Program-made: the position numbers and the translations under genes
Shown here: in pieces, positions 56,659-64,000 of the stretch
Numbering within the stretch: position 1 is the first letter of the stretch
Layout: every line of letters begins with the position of its first letter
Origin: Thioclava nitratireducens
GTDB taxonomy: Bacteria; Pseudomonadota; Alphaproteobacteria; Rhodobacterales; Rhodobacteraceae
Assembly (NCBI RefSeq): GCF_001940525.2
Contig: NZ_CP019437.1
Span: 2,702,501-2,766,500 of the forward strand
Length of the DNA: 64,000 bases
Reading direction: 5' to 3'
The notes under the pieces: model-generated
The model's database searches: none
The model's input: only the letters and a program-made list of their open reading frames with translations
Told to the model about the DNA's origin: nothing

Positions 56659-57087
56659 ATGCATACGATCGGAACATTGGCCCGCCGCACCGGAACCAAG
56701 GTGCAGACGATCCGCTATTACGAGCAGATCGGCCTGATGCCCGAGCCCGGGCGGACCGAGGGCGGCCAGCGGCGCTACCGGAACTCCGATCTCGACCGGC
56801 TCGCCTTCATCCGGCACTCGCGCCAGCTGGGCTTCCCGCTCGAAGCGATCCGCGAATTGCTGGACCTGTCGGACCACCCTGCGCGCGATTGCGGGGCCGC
56901 AGATTCGATCGCGCGGCGGCAATTGCGAGAGGTCGAGACCCGGATCGCGCGGCTCGAGGCGCTCAAGCGCGAACTGGAACGGATGATCGGCGAATGTCGG
57001 GGCGGGCCGACCTCGGAGTGCCGGGTGCTCGAGGTGCTGCGCGACCATTCGGAATGCCTCGCCGACGACCACGACACGATCGGCTGA
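56659..57087 (+). CDS. MerR-family heavy-metal regulator (ZntR/CadR-like)
   Basis: 142 residues. The N-terminal MerR HTH (TIGTLARRTGTKVQTIRYYEQIGLMPEPGRTEGGQRRY) is followed by a long dimerisation helix and a C-terminal metal-binding segment with Cys in DCGAAD, GECRGG, SECRVL and HSECLADDH. Divergent from the P-type ATPase; metal-bound form should activate it through the long-spacer promoter. Metal could be Zn, Cd or Pb. Confidence 0.9.
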   Translation: MHTIGTLARRTGTKVQTIRYYEQIGLMPEPGRTEGGQRRYRNSDLDRLAFIRHSRQLGFPLEAIRELLDLSDHPARDCGAADSIARRQLREVETRIARLEALKRELERMIGECRGGPTSECRVLEVLRDHSECLADDHDTIG

Positions 57088-57417
57088 CGCTGCGGCGCCG
57101 CGGTTCGACTATGGGCCTTCGGGAAGAGGCTGGCCCGGAAAGCCCGAACGCTGCGCGCGTGGCGACCCGCCGCGACGAGACGAAAAAAGCTTGAGCCCGA
57201 CGAGCGCGGCGCGATCGCTCGCTCAGCCCCGCGACGGTTTGTCAACGATTTCAATCGCATCACAATGCGCGCCCCCGAGGAGAGAGGCGCCCTGCAGCCT
57301 CCCATATCCGGAGCGGAGCCCCGGCTTGCGCCATCGGTCGCGTACGCTCGCAGGAACATTCTGGATCAGATCTTGTTGTTTTGAAGCTGATTTGATCGAT
57401 AGGAATAGGAGGCAGAC
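57088..57417. other. Intergenic region between merR and the MFS gene
   Basis: 330 bases with no credible gene. AT-richer patch at about 57360-57415 just before the MFS ribosome-binding site (AGGAGG) is the likely promoter. No operator palindrome or terminator with a T run was found. Confidence 0.35.
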
Positions 57418-58869
57418 ATGGCTGGCGAGAGCGGCAAAACGGTTCAAACTGACATTCCCGCCCGCATGGACCGCTTGCCGTGGTCTCGATTTCACCTGAC
57501 GATCATCGTCGCGCTCGGCGTCACGTGGATTCTCGACGGCCTCGAAGTCACCCTGAAAGGGGCCGTCTCCAGCGTTCTTCAGGAACCCGAAAGCCTTGGC
57601 TTCACGAGTTCGCAGATCGGGATGATCGCGTCGTTCTACATCACCGGCGCGGTTCTTGGCGCGCTCCTGTTCGGCTATCTCACCGACCGTTTCGGGCGCA
57701 GGATGTTCTTCTTCATCACGCTCGCCGTCTATCTCGTCGGTGCGCTGCTGACCGCCTTTTCGTGGAACCTGTGGAGCTTCGTCGCCTTCCGGTTCATCAC
57801 CGGCCTCGGCATCGGCGGCGAATATGCCGCGATCAACTCCACGATCGACGAGATGATCCCGGCGAGGGTGCGCGGTCAGGTCGCGCTCGGCGTGAACGGT
57901 TCCTACTGGCTCGGTGCGGCCCTCGGCGCGCTGTCGACGATCGTGCTGCTCAACCCGGACTACCTCCCGATCGATATCGGCTGGCGTCTGGGCTTCGGTA
58001 TCGGCGCGGTTCTCGGCGGCATCATCCTCTACATGCGCCGCCATCTGCCGGAGAGCCCGCGCTGGCTCGCCACGCATGACCGGTTGGACGAGGCCGAGGA
58101 GGTCGTGAGCGACATCGAGAAGCGCACGAGCGAGCAAACCGGCGAGGAGCTTTCGGAGGTTCCGGACGACGACAAGATCAAGATCCGGCCGCAGAAATCC
58201 TTCTCTCTGATGAAGATCGTCAAGGCGATGTTCTCGACGCACCGCAAACGGGCGCTGCTCGGCCTCATCCTGATGAGTTCGCAGGCGTTTCTCTACAACG
58301 CAATCTTCTTCACCTATGCGCTGGTTCTGTCGAACTTCTTCGACGTGCCCTCGAAGAACACCGGGCTTTACCTCGTGCCCTTCGCCATCGGCAACTTCCT
58401 CGGCGTCATCGTTCTGGGGCGGCTGTTCGACAAGATCGGGCGCCGCGTGATGATCTCGCTCAGCTACGGCCTGTCTGCCGCACTCCTGATGGCCACCGGC
58501 TACATGTTCGCGCAAGGCTACCTCACGGCGATCACGCTCACGGCGCTCTGGTCGGTGATCTTCTTCTTCGCCTCTGCGGCCGCGAGTTCCGCCTATCTCA
58601 CCGTGAGCGAGGTCTTCCCGCTCGAGACCCGGGCGCTCGCCATCGCGATCTTCTACTCGATCGGCACCGCCGCGGGCGGCATCGTCTCGCCCTGGGTCTT
58701 CGGCGCGCTGATCGACACGGGCTCCGCCTGGAACGTGTTCTATGGCTACCTCTTCGCCGGTGCCCTGATGACGGTCGCGGCCGTCACCGAAGCGGTCATC
58801 GGGATCGATGCAGAACAGGAGTCGCTGGAGAACGTGGCCGATCCGTTGTCCGCCGAGGGCGCGGAATAG
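57418..58869 (+). CDS. MFS transporter, SP/metabolite:H+ symporter type
   Basis: 483 residues, 12 predicted helices with a long central cytoplasmic loop (about 215-270, rich in Asp/Glu/Lys). Signatures GYLTDRFGRRMFFF and the second-half GRLFDKIGRRVMIS (RxGRR-type loops), ESPRWLATHDRLDEAEEVV at the end of the first half, and the INSTIDEMIPARVRGQ segment. Sugar or organic-acid symporter family; substrate unknown. Single-gene unit ended by a hairpin at 58920. Confidence 0.87.
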   Translation: MAGESGKTVQTDIPARMDRLPWSRFHLTIIVALGVTWILDGLEVTLKGAVSSVLQEPESLGFTSSQIGMIASFYITGAVLGALLFGYLTDRFGRRMFFFITLAVYLVGALLTAFSWNLWSFVAFRFITGLGIGGEYAAINSTIDEMIPARVRGQVALGVNGSYWLGAALGALSTIVLLNPDYLPIDIGWRLGFGIGAVLGGIILYMRRHLPESPRWLATHDRLDEAEEVVSDIEKRTSEQTGEELSEVPDDDKIKIRPQKSFSLMKIVKAMFSTHRKRALLGLILMSSQAFLYNAIFFTYALVLSNFFDVPSKNTGLYLVPFAIGNFLGVIVLGRLFDKIGRRVMISLSYGLSAALLMATGYMFAQGYLTAITLTALWSVIFFFASAAASSAYLTVSEVFPLETRALAIAIFYSIGTAAGGIVSPWVFGALIDTGSAWNVFYGYLFAGALMTVAAVTEAVIGIDAEQESLENVADPLSAEGAE

Positions 58870-58919
58870 GGGCAGGCCTCTGACGGTGGAGGTATTCCAG
58901 TCCTGAGATAATGCGTGCT

Positions 58920-58945
58920 GCGAGGCTCCTTGGATGGGGCCTCGC
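58920..58945 (+). terminator. Terminator-like hairpin after the MFS gene
   Basis: Stem GCGAGGC/GCCTCGC (7 bp) with a 12-base loop, followed by TTCGCTTTGTT. 51 bp after the MFS stop. The rest of 58870-59140 holds no gene I can support. Confidence 0.6.
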
Positions 58946-59140
58946 TTCGCTTTGTTACCGCCCTCCCCTTTGCGGGATGGAGGCGGCGCATTGTCCGGTC
59001 CTCGATAGCAGCGCTCCGACCGTTGGCGCAAACCCTTCGTTGCCGCCGTGGCGCACCGCAATCGTCATCTTTTGGCCGTCCGCGTAAGCGTGCCGCTGAC
59101 ATCAATCTATTCCACCGCTGATGCGATGGACCGCACTTAC

Positions 59141-59198
59141 CCCCGGGCCGAGCGCGACATGAGAAAGCCCCCCGGGCCGAGCGCGACATGAGAAAGCC
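59141..59198. repeat. 29-bp tandem duplication
   Basis: Two adjacent exact 29-bp units (59141-59169 and 59170-59198), each starting CCCCGGGCCGAGCG and ending GAGAAAGCC. The second unit abuts the terminator of the secreted-protein gene, so the duplication copied part of the terminator's T-run side. Likely a recent slippage event. Confidence 0.85.
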
Positions 59199-59221
59199 CC
59201 CGCCGCGTGCGACGAGGGGCT
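59195..59221 (-). terminator. Rho-independent terminator of the secreted-protein gene
   Basis: On the minus strand: stem AGCCCC/GGGGCT with a 15-base loop that can pair further, followed by TTCTC. 29 bp after the stop at 59250. Confidence 0.65.
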
Positions 59222-59249
59222 CCGGGGAGGATTTAGGTGTGAGGGTCGA

Positions 59250-59783
59250 TCAGGCGTTGCCGTTGACCACGACGACCAGGTTGCCATCGGTATCGATGAA
59301 CGCGGTTTCGACGTCATCGGCGGTGTAGCCGGTGCCGTCGAACACGCCGTCCGGAAGCTGGCTGTAATCGGCGTCCACGTCGGACCCGGCCGCGTTCTTC
59401 AGAGCCGCGGAGCCATTCTCGGCGCCTTCGCCCTTCAGGTCGGACAGCGCGACGATCTCCACCTCACCATCGGTTCCGACCTGATAATCGGAGAACTGAT
59501 CGGTGGAGGCGGCACCGTTCGCCTTCAGGCTCGAGATGAGCTGACCGTAGGTCTTCACCGTCTCGCCTTGGCCCATGCCGGAGCTCGTGCCCGCATCCGC
59601 CGAGGCGCCCGTATCCACATTCGCGCCGACATCGGTGCCCGCACCCTGCGCAGCAATCGAAGCGCTGCCGCCCATGTCACTCGAAACACCGGCAGCGGCG
59701 TTGTTATCCTGGGCGAAGGCCGTGACGGGAGCCGCAGAGGCGAGAAGGCCGACGAGGGCGATCGATTTGAGGCTATAGGTCAT
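59250..59783 (-). CDS. Small secreted acidic protein of unknown function
   Basis: 177 residues from the ATG at 59783 (RBS AGGAG), giving a clean signal peptide (MTYSLKSIALVGLLASAAPVTAFAQ). Then a low-complexity Ala/Gly/Ser/Asp region (about 26-75, NNAAAGVSSDMGGSAS...) and a compact acidic C-terminal part with VKTYGQLISSLKANG and VEIVALSDLKGEG. The pattern resembles small periplasmic proteins common in Rhodobacteraceae, but I cannot assign a function. It lies downstream of hmp, same strand, across a 221-bp gap. Confidence 0.78.
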   Translation of the reverse strand: MTYSLKSIALVGLLASAAPVTAFAQDNNAAAGVSSDMGGSASIAAQGAGTDVGANVDTGASADAGTSSGMGQGETVKTYGQLISSLKANGAASTDQFSDYQVGTDGEVEIVALSDLKGEGAENGSAALKNAAGSDVDADYSQLPDGVFDGTGYTADDVETAFIDTDGNLVVVVNGNA

Positions 59784-60004
59784 AGTAGTCTCCTTCCATT
59801 TCTTGCGCCGACCATCGGCCGGCAGGAGGAGAACACGGGTGAGGTAATTGCCGTTCCGCGGGGCGAAAAGGGTCGGAAGAACCCTGCCCAAACTTCGATT
59901 ATCGTGAGCGCGATCACGCCGGACCGAGACCGACATTCCGATTGATAACTGGAACCACGGGGCGCGTGCCCGACGCTCGTTCTTCAGAGCGCCGGGCCGC
60001 GTTG

Positions 60005-61186
60005 TCAGCCGATCTGGGCGGCTGCGGGGCCAAAGAACTCGTAGTGGATCCGCGCGTCCGGCACATTGGCGGCCTTCAGGCCCTTGACCATCTCCTGCAT
60101 GAACCCGGTCGGGCCGCAGATGAAGTAGTCGGCCTTTTCGGCATCGCTGATCTGGACCAGCCAGCTGGGATCGACACGTCCGGAATGCACACCGTTCGCA
60201 ACATCAGTCTCTTCCGGCGCCTCGTAGAAGACATGGGTTTCATGTGCCTTTGTACGGGGCGTATTGCTGAGCGCATGGGTTTGACCATTCCGGGTGGCGT
60301 GGACATAGACCATCCGCAGATCGCCGCCGCCGTAGCTCTCGAGCATCGAGATCATGGGCGTGAGACCCACCCCGCCCGACAGAAGCACGATTTCCTGCTT
60401 GCCCTTCGGATCGAGGAAGAATTCGCCGGCGGGCGCGGCCACGTCGAATTCGGCGCCGACCTCGACCGTGTCGTGCAGCCAGTTGGAGATCCGCCCGCCA
60501 GGTTCGCGCTTGACCGTAATCCGGTAGGACTGGCCATCCGGCGCCGAGGAGATCGAGTAGTTGCGACGATATTCCTCGTCCTCCGCAGGGGTGAAGCGGA
60601 AGCTCAGATACTGGCCGGGGCGATGCTTGAGAACCGGCATGCCGTCAACCGGATAGAGCGTGAAGGACGCGATCTCGGAGGTTTCCTTCTCTTTCGCACC
60701 GACCCTGAAGCGCCGCCAGCCACGCCAGCCGCCGTCCTGCTCTTCCGCACCGGCGTAAATCTGTTCCTCGCGGGCGATCAGCGTATCGGCGAGGAACCAG
60801 TAGGCTTCGCCCCAGGCGTTCAGAATTTCAGGCGTGGCGGCGTCTCCCAACACTTCCGCAACAGCCCCGAGCAATGCTTCGCCGACATGCGGATAATGCT
60901 CGGGGAGAATCTGCAGGCCCACGTGTTTTTGCGCGATCCGCTCCAAGGCGTCCGCGAGGACGCCGGGGTTCCGGATATGGGTCGCATAGGCCACCAGGGC
61001 GCCCGCGAGCGCCTTGTGCTGCGGCGAGTTGCCATGCTGATGCGACATGTTGAAGAGCGCGCGAATTTCGGGAGCGGCCAGCAGCCGCCGATACATCACG
61101 GGCACGATCTGATCGACGTGTTCCGCCACGACCGGCGCAGTAGCTTCAATGATCGCGAGTGTTTCTTCTGAGAGCGGCTTTGCCAT
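60005..61186 (-). CDS. hmp: Flavohaemoglobin, nitric oxide dioxygenase
   Basis: 393 residues. N-terminal globin (PVMYRRLLAAPEIRALFNMSHQ, with the haem-iron His in QKHVGLQI), then an FAD domain (RRNYSISSAPDGQSYRITVKRE) and NAD domain (VLLSGGVGLTPMISML, YFICGPTGFMQEM). Converts NO and O2 to nitrate. Divergent from nsrR, with two NsrR-like sites between them, so it is presumably NO-induced. Confidence 0.95.
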   Translation of the reverse strand: MAKPLSEETLAIIEATAPVVAEHVDQIVPVMYRRLLAAPEIRALFNMSHQHGNSPQHKALAGALVAYATHIRNPGVLADALERIAQKHVGLQILPEHYPHVGEALLGAVAEVLGDAATPEILNAWGEAYWFLADTLIAREEQIYAGAEEQDGGWRGWRRFRVGAKEKETSEIASFTLYPVDGMPVLKHRPGQYLSFRFTPAEDEEYRRNYSISSAPDGQSYRITVKREPGGRISNWLHDTVEVGAEFDVAAPAGEFFLDPKGKQEIVLLSGGVGLTPMISMLESYGGGDLRMVYVHATRNGQTHALSNTPRTKAHETHVFYEAPEETDVANGVHSGRVDPSWLVQISDAEKADYFICGPTGFMQEMVKGLKAANVPDARIHYEFFGPAAAQIG

Positions 61187-61205
61187 TCCTGTCTCCTAGG
61201 CTATA

Positions 61206-61228
61206 AACATACCAACAAGACGCATCTA
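61206..61228. promoter_or_regulatory. NsrR-like operator A (hmp side)
   Basis: AACATAC-N9-GCATCT(A). This is the reverse-complement arrangement of operator B and has the 23-bp length of known NsrR sites (AAGATGY...RCATCTT). It begins 20 bp upstream of the hmp start. Confidence 0.72.
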
Positions 61229-61242
61229 TTTGCTCAGCCATT

Positions 61243-61265
61243 AAGATGCCAATCACAGGTATGTT
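61243..61265. promoter_or_regulatory. NsrR-like operator B (nsrR side)
   Basis: AAGATGC-N9-GTATGTT, the mirror copy of operator A. The outer nine bases of the two sites form a perfect inverted repeat AAACATACC/GGTATGTTT (61205-61213 and 61258-61266). 76 bp before nsrR. Confidence 0.72.
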
Positions 61266-61340
61266 TTTCCCGTGCGACATTCTGTCCGGACTCGTGGTAC
61301 GAGACGGGTCGCTGAGGAGGCTGCATCAGGAGAAGTGCGA

Positions 61341-61765
61341 ATGCGCTTGAACGACACCACGGACCTCGCCTTGCGCGTGATGATCTACGCCGCTTCGATG
61401 AAAGACCGACGTTTCACGATCGATCAACTCGTCGAAGCCTATCGCGCGCCACGCAGCACCATGATGAAAGTCGTCAACGCGCTGACCCGGGGGATTTTCT
61501 GGTGGCGCAACGCGGACGCTCCGGCGGGTTGGGACTTGCCCGGCCAGCGCAGGAGATCGGCGTGGGGACGATCGTGCGCCACATGGAGACGGATTTCGAC
61601 CTCGTGGAATGTATGCGCAGCGGCGGCGACTGCACGATTACCGCCGCGTGCCGCCTGATCGCGCCCTTGGCCGAGGCGCGCGCAGCGTTCCTGACGACGC
61701 TGGACGCCTACACGATCGCCGATATCGCAATCTCCCCGCGCGATTTTGGCCTCGCCGCGTCGTGA
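61341..61765 (+). pseudogene. nsrR: NsrR-type Rrf2 repressor, frameshifted by one base
   Basis: NO-sensing [Fe-S] repressor. Frame 1 (ATG 61341) gives the Rrf2 HTH: LNDTTDLALRVMIYAASMKDRRFTIDQLVEAYRAPRSTMMKVVNALTR. After the run of five G at 61489-61493 the sequence continues in another frame as LVAQRGRSGGLGLARPAQEIGVGTIVRHMETDFDLVECM. The cluster-ligand region is C-x6-C-x5-C. Adding one G gives a 141-residue protein, the usual NsrR length. Either sequencing error or a true null that would leave hmp derepressed. Confidence 0.85.
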
Positions 61766-61789
61766 CGCGAATGGTCAGGATTGACCGTC

Positions 61790-62404
61790 TCCGGGTTGCG
61801 AGTGCCGGAGGCAGAGCAAGCGGGAAAAAGCGAAGCTGCGCGATGACCGCCAGGAAGTTGTCGCTGCGAATGGTGTTTGGGCGATGGATTTCGCTTCACG
61901 GACCTTCGGTTCGTTCACGATCAGCTCGCGTTACCCAAGAAACTGCGGTTTCTGACCATCGTCGACAGTCATTCACGTTACTGTCCAGCGACGGATGTGC
62001 GGTTTCGGTATCGCGGTGAAGATGTCGTTCATACGCTTGAACGGATTTGTAGCAAGCTCGGCCACCCAAGAACGATACGGGTCGATGAGGGCCGTGAGTT
62101 CATCTGCCGCGACCTCGATCTCTGGGCTCATGCCAGGCAGGTCACCTTGGGCTTCTCACGGCCCGGAAAGCCAACCGACAACGGCTTCATCGAGGCCTTC
62201 AACAGCAAGCTGCGGGCCGAGTGTTTAAACGCCCGTCGCCACTGTCGCTCGGACCAATGGCGCAACATTGGAACCTTCATGAGCCTTGCGGAGGCCGCGG
62301 AAAACTGGAGGATCGGCGCAAACACTACAACCAAGCCACTAGTGAAGCGCAGGCTTGGCAATTTTCAGAGACAGCCTCTCGACATTCATCTGATACCCCC
62401 CTAG
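61790..62404 (+). pseudogene. IS3-family transposase (OrfB) remnant
   Basis: Decayed integrase-core fragment. From about 61860 one frame reads NGVWAMDF, then after a frame change HDQLALPKKLRFLTIVDSHSRYCPATDV, IRVDEGREFICRDLDLWAHARQVTLGFSRPGKPTDNGFIEAFNSKLRAECLN, the DDE core of IS3-type OrfB. The N-terminal half and orfA are missing, there are several frameshifts, and the C-terminus is scrambled. No terminal inverted repeats were identified. It marks a boundary between the NO-defence genes and an AT-richer segment. Confidence 0.85.
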
Positions 62405-62820
62405 CTTTCGAACCTACAGACATCGAAATAGGAAGCGCAAGTCCATGAAATCAAAGGGAGAGGTGCTTGACGGCGCCTGCGCAGACCGTCAGGCAAAGAC
62501 GCTCTACCGAGATTTTCGAGAGCAAATTTCCGACTGATCTAAGTCAGTGAAATCCTGCGACCTGGAAGATGAAAGCTCTGTAACGAAATCTCAGAAGATA
62601 TCGAGAGGGCACCGCCCCTTGATGATGCGATGAAAAATCTGGCACATCCACCACGCCGTAATTGATGTGCTTGAAAACTGCGGAAAGTAGCTTCGATTAG
62701 TCAAGCAGGAAGACAGAGCGTATTTGGCAATAAATACTACCCAAGCCCGTGTGGCACCTGCCAATATTAGCTCACTCACACAAGCTGCTTACGTATCGGT
62801 GTTGATGTCAGGGCGCCCAA
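62405..62820. other. AT-rich intergenic region after the IS remnant
   Basis: 416 bases with clearly lower GC than the rest of the window and no credible gene, RNA gene or terminator that I can recognise. Probably degraded mobile DNA plus the promoter of the glycosyltransferase gene. Confidence 0.4.
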
Positions 62821-63927
62821 ATGAAAAAAACGACAGCTAGCCTATATGTCACGAACTTCAAAAAAAGGTTCACAGGCGTATCTTCAACTGCGGCAGCGGT
62901 GTTACGGCAGCAGCAAAATTTACTGAATGTAGCGCTTGTTGGTTACGCATTGCCGAAATGCGCAAAACCGATTGGTTTTTTCCGCGCTCTCCGGGAATGC
63001 CGCGAGCCTCCTGCCGGACGTGAATTTTCAATTTGGCACACACGGCGAAACATTGAAATGCAACTTGCTATATTGGCCCGAGATGTCCTGCGCCTGCCAA
63101 TAAGAATTGTTTTCACCTCAGCCGCACAACGTCGCCATTCAGCTTGGCCACGCTGGCTAATTTCACGGATGGATGCGGTAATTGCAACAACTGAAGAGGC
63201 CGCCAAATATGTGCCTAATGTGGTTGCAGTAGTGCCTCATGGAGTGGATACGGAGCACTTCTTACCCGCCCAAGAAGAAGGCTATAAGCGCAAGTGGAAA
63301 GAACTGAAACTTCCCGGGGAATATGGGATCATAACGGTGGGGCGCGTGCGTCCGGAGAAAGGCACGGACCTTTTTATCGACGCTATGATTACTGCGCTTC
63401 CGGACCTGCCGGGAGCTTGCGCTATTGTTGTCGGAACGGCGAGACCCGAACACCAAAAATTCCAGGAAAAAATAAAGAAACGTGCTGAAGCAGCTGGGCT
63501 TTCAAACCGGATTGTTTTTTTGGGAGAAGTAGACCCCGACAAGTTGCAACAGATATTGCAGGGATGCCGAGCGCTCGTGGCACTCCCCCGTTATGAAGGA
63601 TATGGGATGACGCCTCTGGAAGCCATGGCTACCGGACTTCCAGTGATTTTGAGTGAGACCGGCTACTTCAAAGAGTTCGTGGGAGAAAATGATACAGAGA
63701 CCGGCTCATGTGGCGCGGTTGTACCAATAGAGGGCGCCGAACTTGCAGCAGAGGCTCTAGTGAGGATTCTCAAAGACAAAGACTTATACCATCAAAAATC
63801 GATAGCCGCCAGAAAAAGGGCCGTGCGAAAATTTAGCGTAACTTCCGAAGTGAATGCGATAAATATCGTTTACGAAGACCTATGGTCCCTTGCCGACAAA
63901 AATAATAAGATCTCGCGATCGAGTTAA
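62821..63927 (+). CDS. Glycosyltransferase family 4 (LpcC-like)
   Basis: 368 residues, GT-B fold. VVAVVPHGVDTEHFLP, ITVGRVRPEKGTDLFIDAM, and the EX7E motif in PRYEGYGMTPLEAMATGLPVILSETG are typical of GT4 mannosyl/glucosyl transferases acting on LPS core or other surface glycans. Codon use and GC are visibly lower than in the rest of the window (many A/T-ending codons), consistent with horizontal transfer. Preceded by an IS3 remnant. Acceptor sugar unknown. Confidence 0.85.
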   Translation: MKKTTASLYVTNFKKRFTGVSSTAAAVLRQQQNLLNVALVGYALPKCAKPIGFFRALRECREPPAGREFSIWHTRRNIEMQLAILARDVLRLPIRIVFTSAAQRRHSAWPRWLISRMDAVIATTEEAAKYVPNVVAVVPHGVDTEHFLPAQEEGYKRKWKELKLPGEYGIITVGRVRPEKGTDLFIDAMITALPDLPGACAIVVGTARPEHQKFQEKIKKRAEAAGLSNRIVFLGEVDPDKLQQILQGCRALVALPRYEGYGMTPLEAMATGLPVILSETGYFKEFVGENDTETGSCGAVVPIEGAELAAEALVRILKDKDLYHQKSIAARKRAVRKFSVTSEVNAINIVYEDLWSLADKNNKISRSS

Positions 63928-63952
63928 CTTATATACGCTAAAGGTTGGATCC

Positions 63953-63964
63953 TGAAACGTTTCA
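63953..63964. repeat. 12-bp palindrome near the right edge
   Basis: TGAAACGTTTCA, a perfect palindrome 26 bp after the glycosyltransferase stop. Could be an operator of a gene starting beyond the window; too little sequence to decide. The rest of 63928-64000 carries no assignable gene. Confidence 0.4.
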
Positions 63965-64000
63965 ATCAGATCTTCGATTTGAACCGGAATCCCAATGGAC

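Overview
The window is GC-rich (roughly 65 %), densely packed and typical of a denitrifying Rhodobacterales (Paracoccaceae/Rhodobacteraceae) alphaproteobacterium. The supporting signs are the gene families (protocatechuate pca operon with a PcaQ-type regulator, TRAP transporters, nirK/pseudoazurin/nirV, norCBQD, nnrS/nnrU, pobA), many ATGA/TGATG stop-start overlaps, and the codon bias. I cannot name the genus, or tell chromosome from large plasmid.

Layout. 1-8.0 kb (minus strand): a compact alginate-type exopolysaccharide operon algD-alg8-alg44-algA-(AlgG-like beta-helix)-algI, running off the left edge. It is preceded by two tandem LuxR-type regulators (8.2-9.6 kb). 10.2-13.9 kb: a universal-stress protein, then a glycine betaine/proline-type ABC importer (proXWV). 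14.3-21.7 kb (minus): a sugar ABC-import operon (LacI regulator, binding protein, two permeases with unusual extra domains, a GH63/MGH1-like glycosidase, a MalK/UgpC-type ATPase) behind a pair of LacI operators. 22.2-23.8 kb (plus): a type III polyketide synthase plus an ICMT-like methyltransferase. 23.8-32.6 kb (minus): one long pcaD-C-H-G-BKACE-pcaB-pobA-TRAP(P-Q-M) operon, divergent from pcaQ. It encodes uptake and cleavage of 4-hydroxybenzoate/protocatechuate, with a beta-keto acid cleavage enzyme sitting where pcaIJ/pcaF would be expected.

33.7-38.3 kb: an alpha/beta-hydrolase-like protein with a glycosyltransferase, a MATE exporter, a stand-alone receiver protein and a ribbon-helix-helix protein. 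38.3-43.7 kb: a LysR regulator divergent from a three-gene betaine N-demethylation cassette (Rieske oxygenase, reductase, FMN/FAD demethylase). 43.8-54.3 kb: the denitrification island nirV-nirK-paz (minus), nnrR (plus), a DUF1858 protein, and norCBQD followed by two tiny membrane proteins, nnrS and nnrU (plus). Two near-identical NnrR/FNR-type boxes with the same spacing to candidate -10 elements link the nir and nor promoters. 54.3-57.1 kb: a Zn/Cd/Pb P-type ATPase and its divergent MerR regulator, with a 19-bp-spacer promoter. 57.4-59.8 kb: an MFS transporter and a small secreted protein. 60.0-61.8 kb: flavohaemoglobin hmp divergent from nsrR, with two mirror-image NsrR-like operators. 61.8-64 kb: an IS3-family transposase remnant and an AT-richer glycosyltransferase, so the right edge looks like a transferred region.

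The genes give a coherent picture: NO/nitrite respiration and NO defence, use of plant-derived aromatics, betaines and a sugar or compatible solute, and exopolysaccharide production. Three genes (sugar-binding protein, betaine reductase, nsrR) each carry a single-G indel in a G run, which may be sequencing error rather than real decay. No rRNA, tRNA or CRISPR array was recognised.
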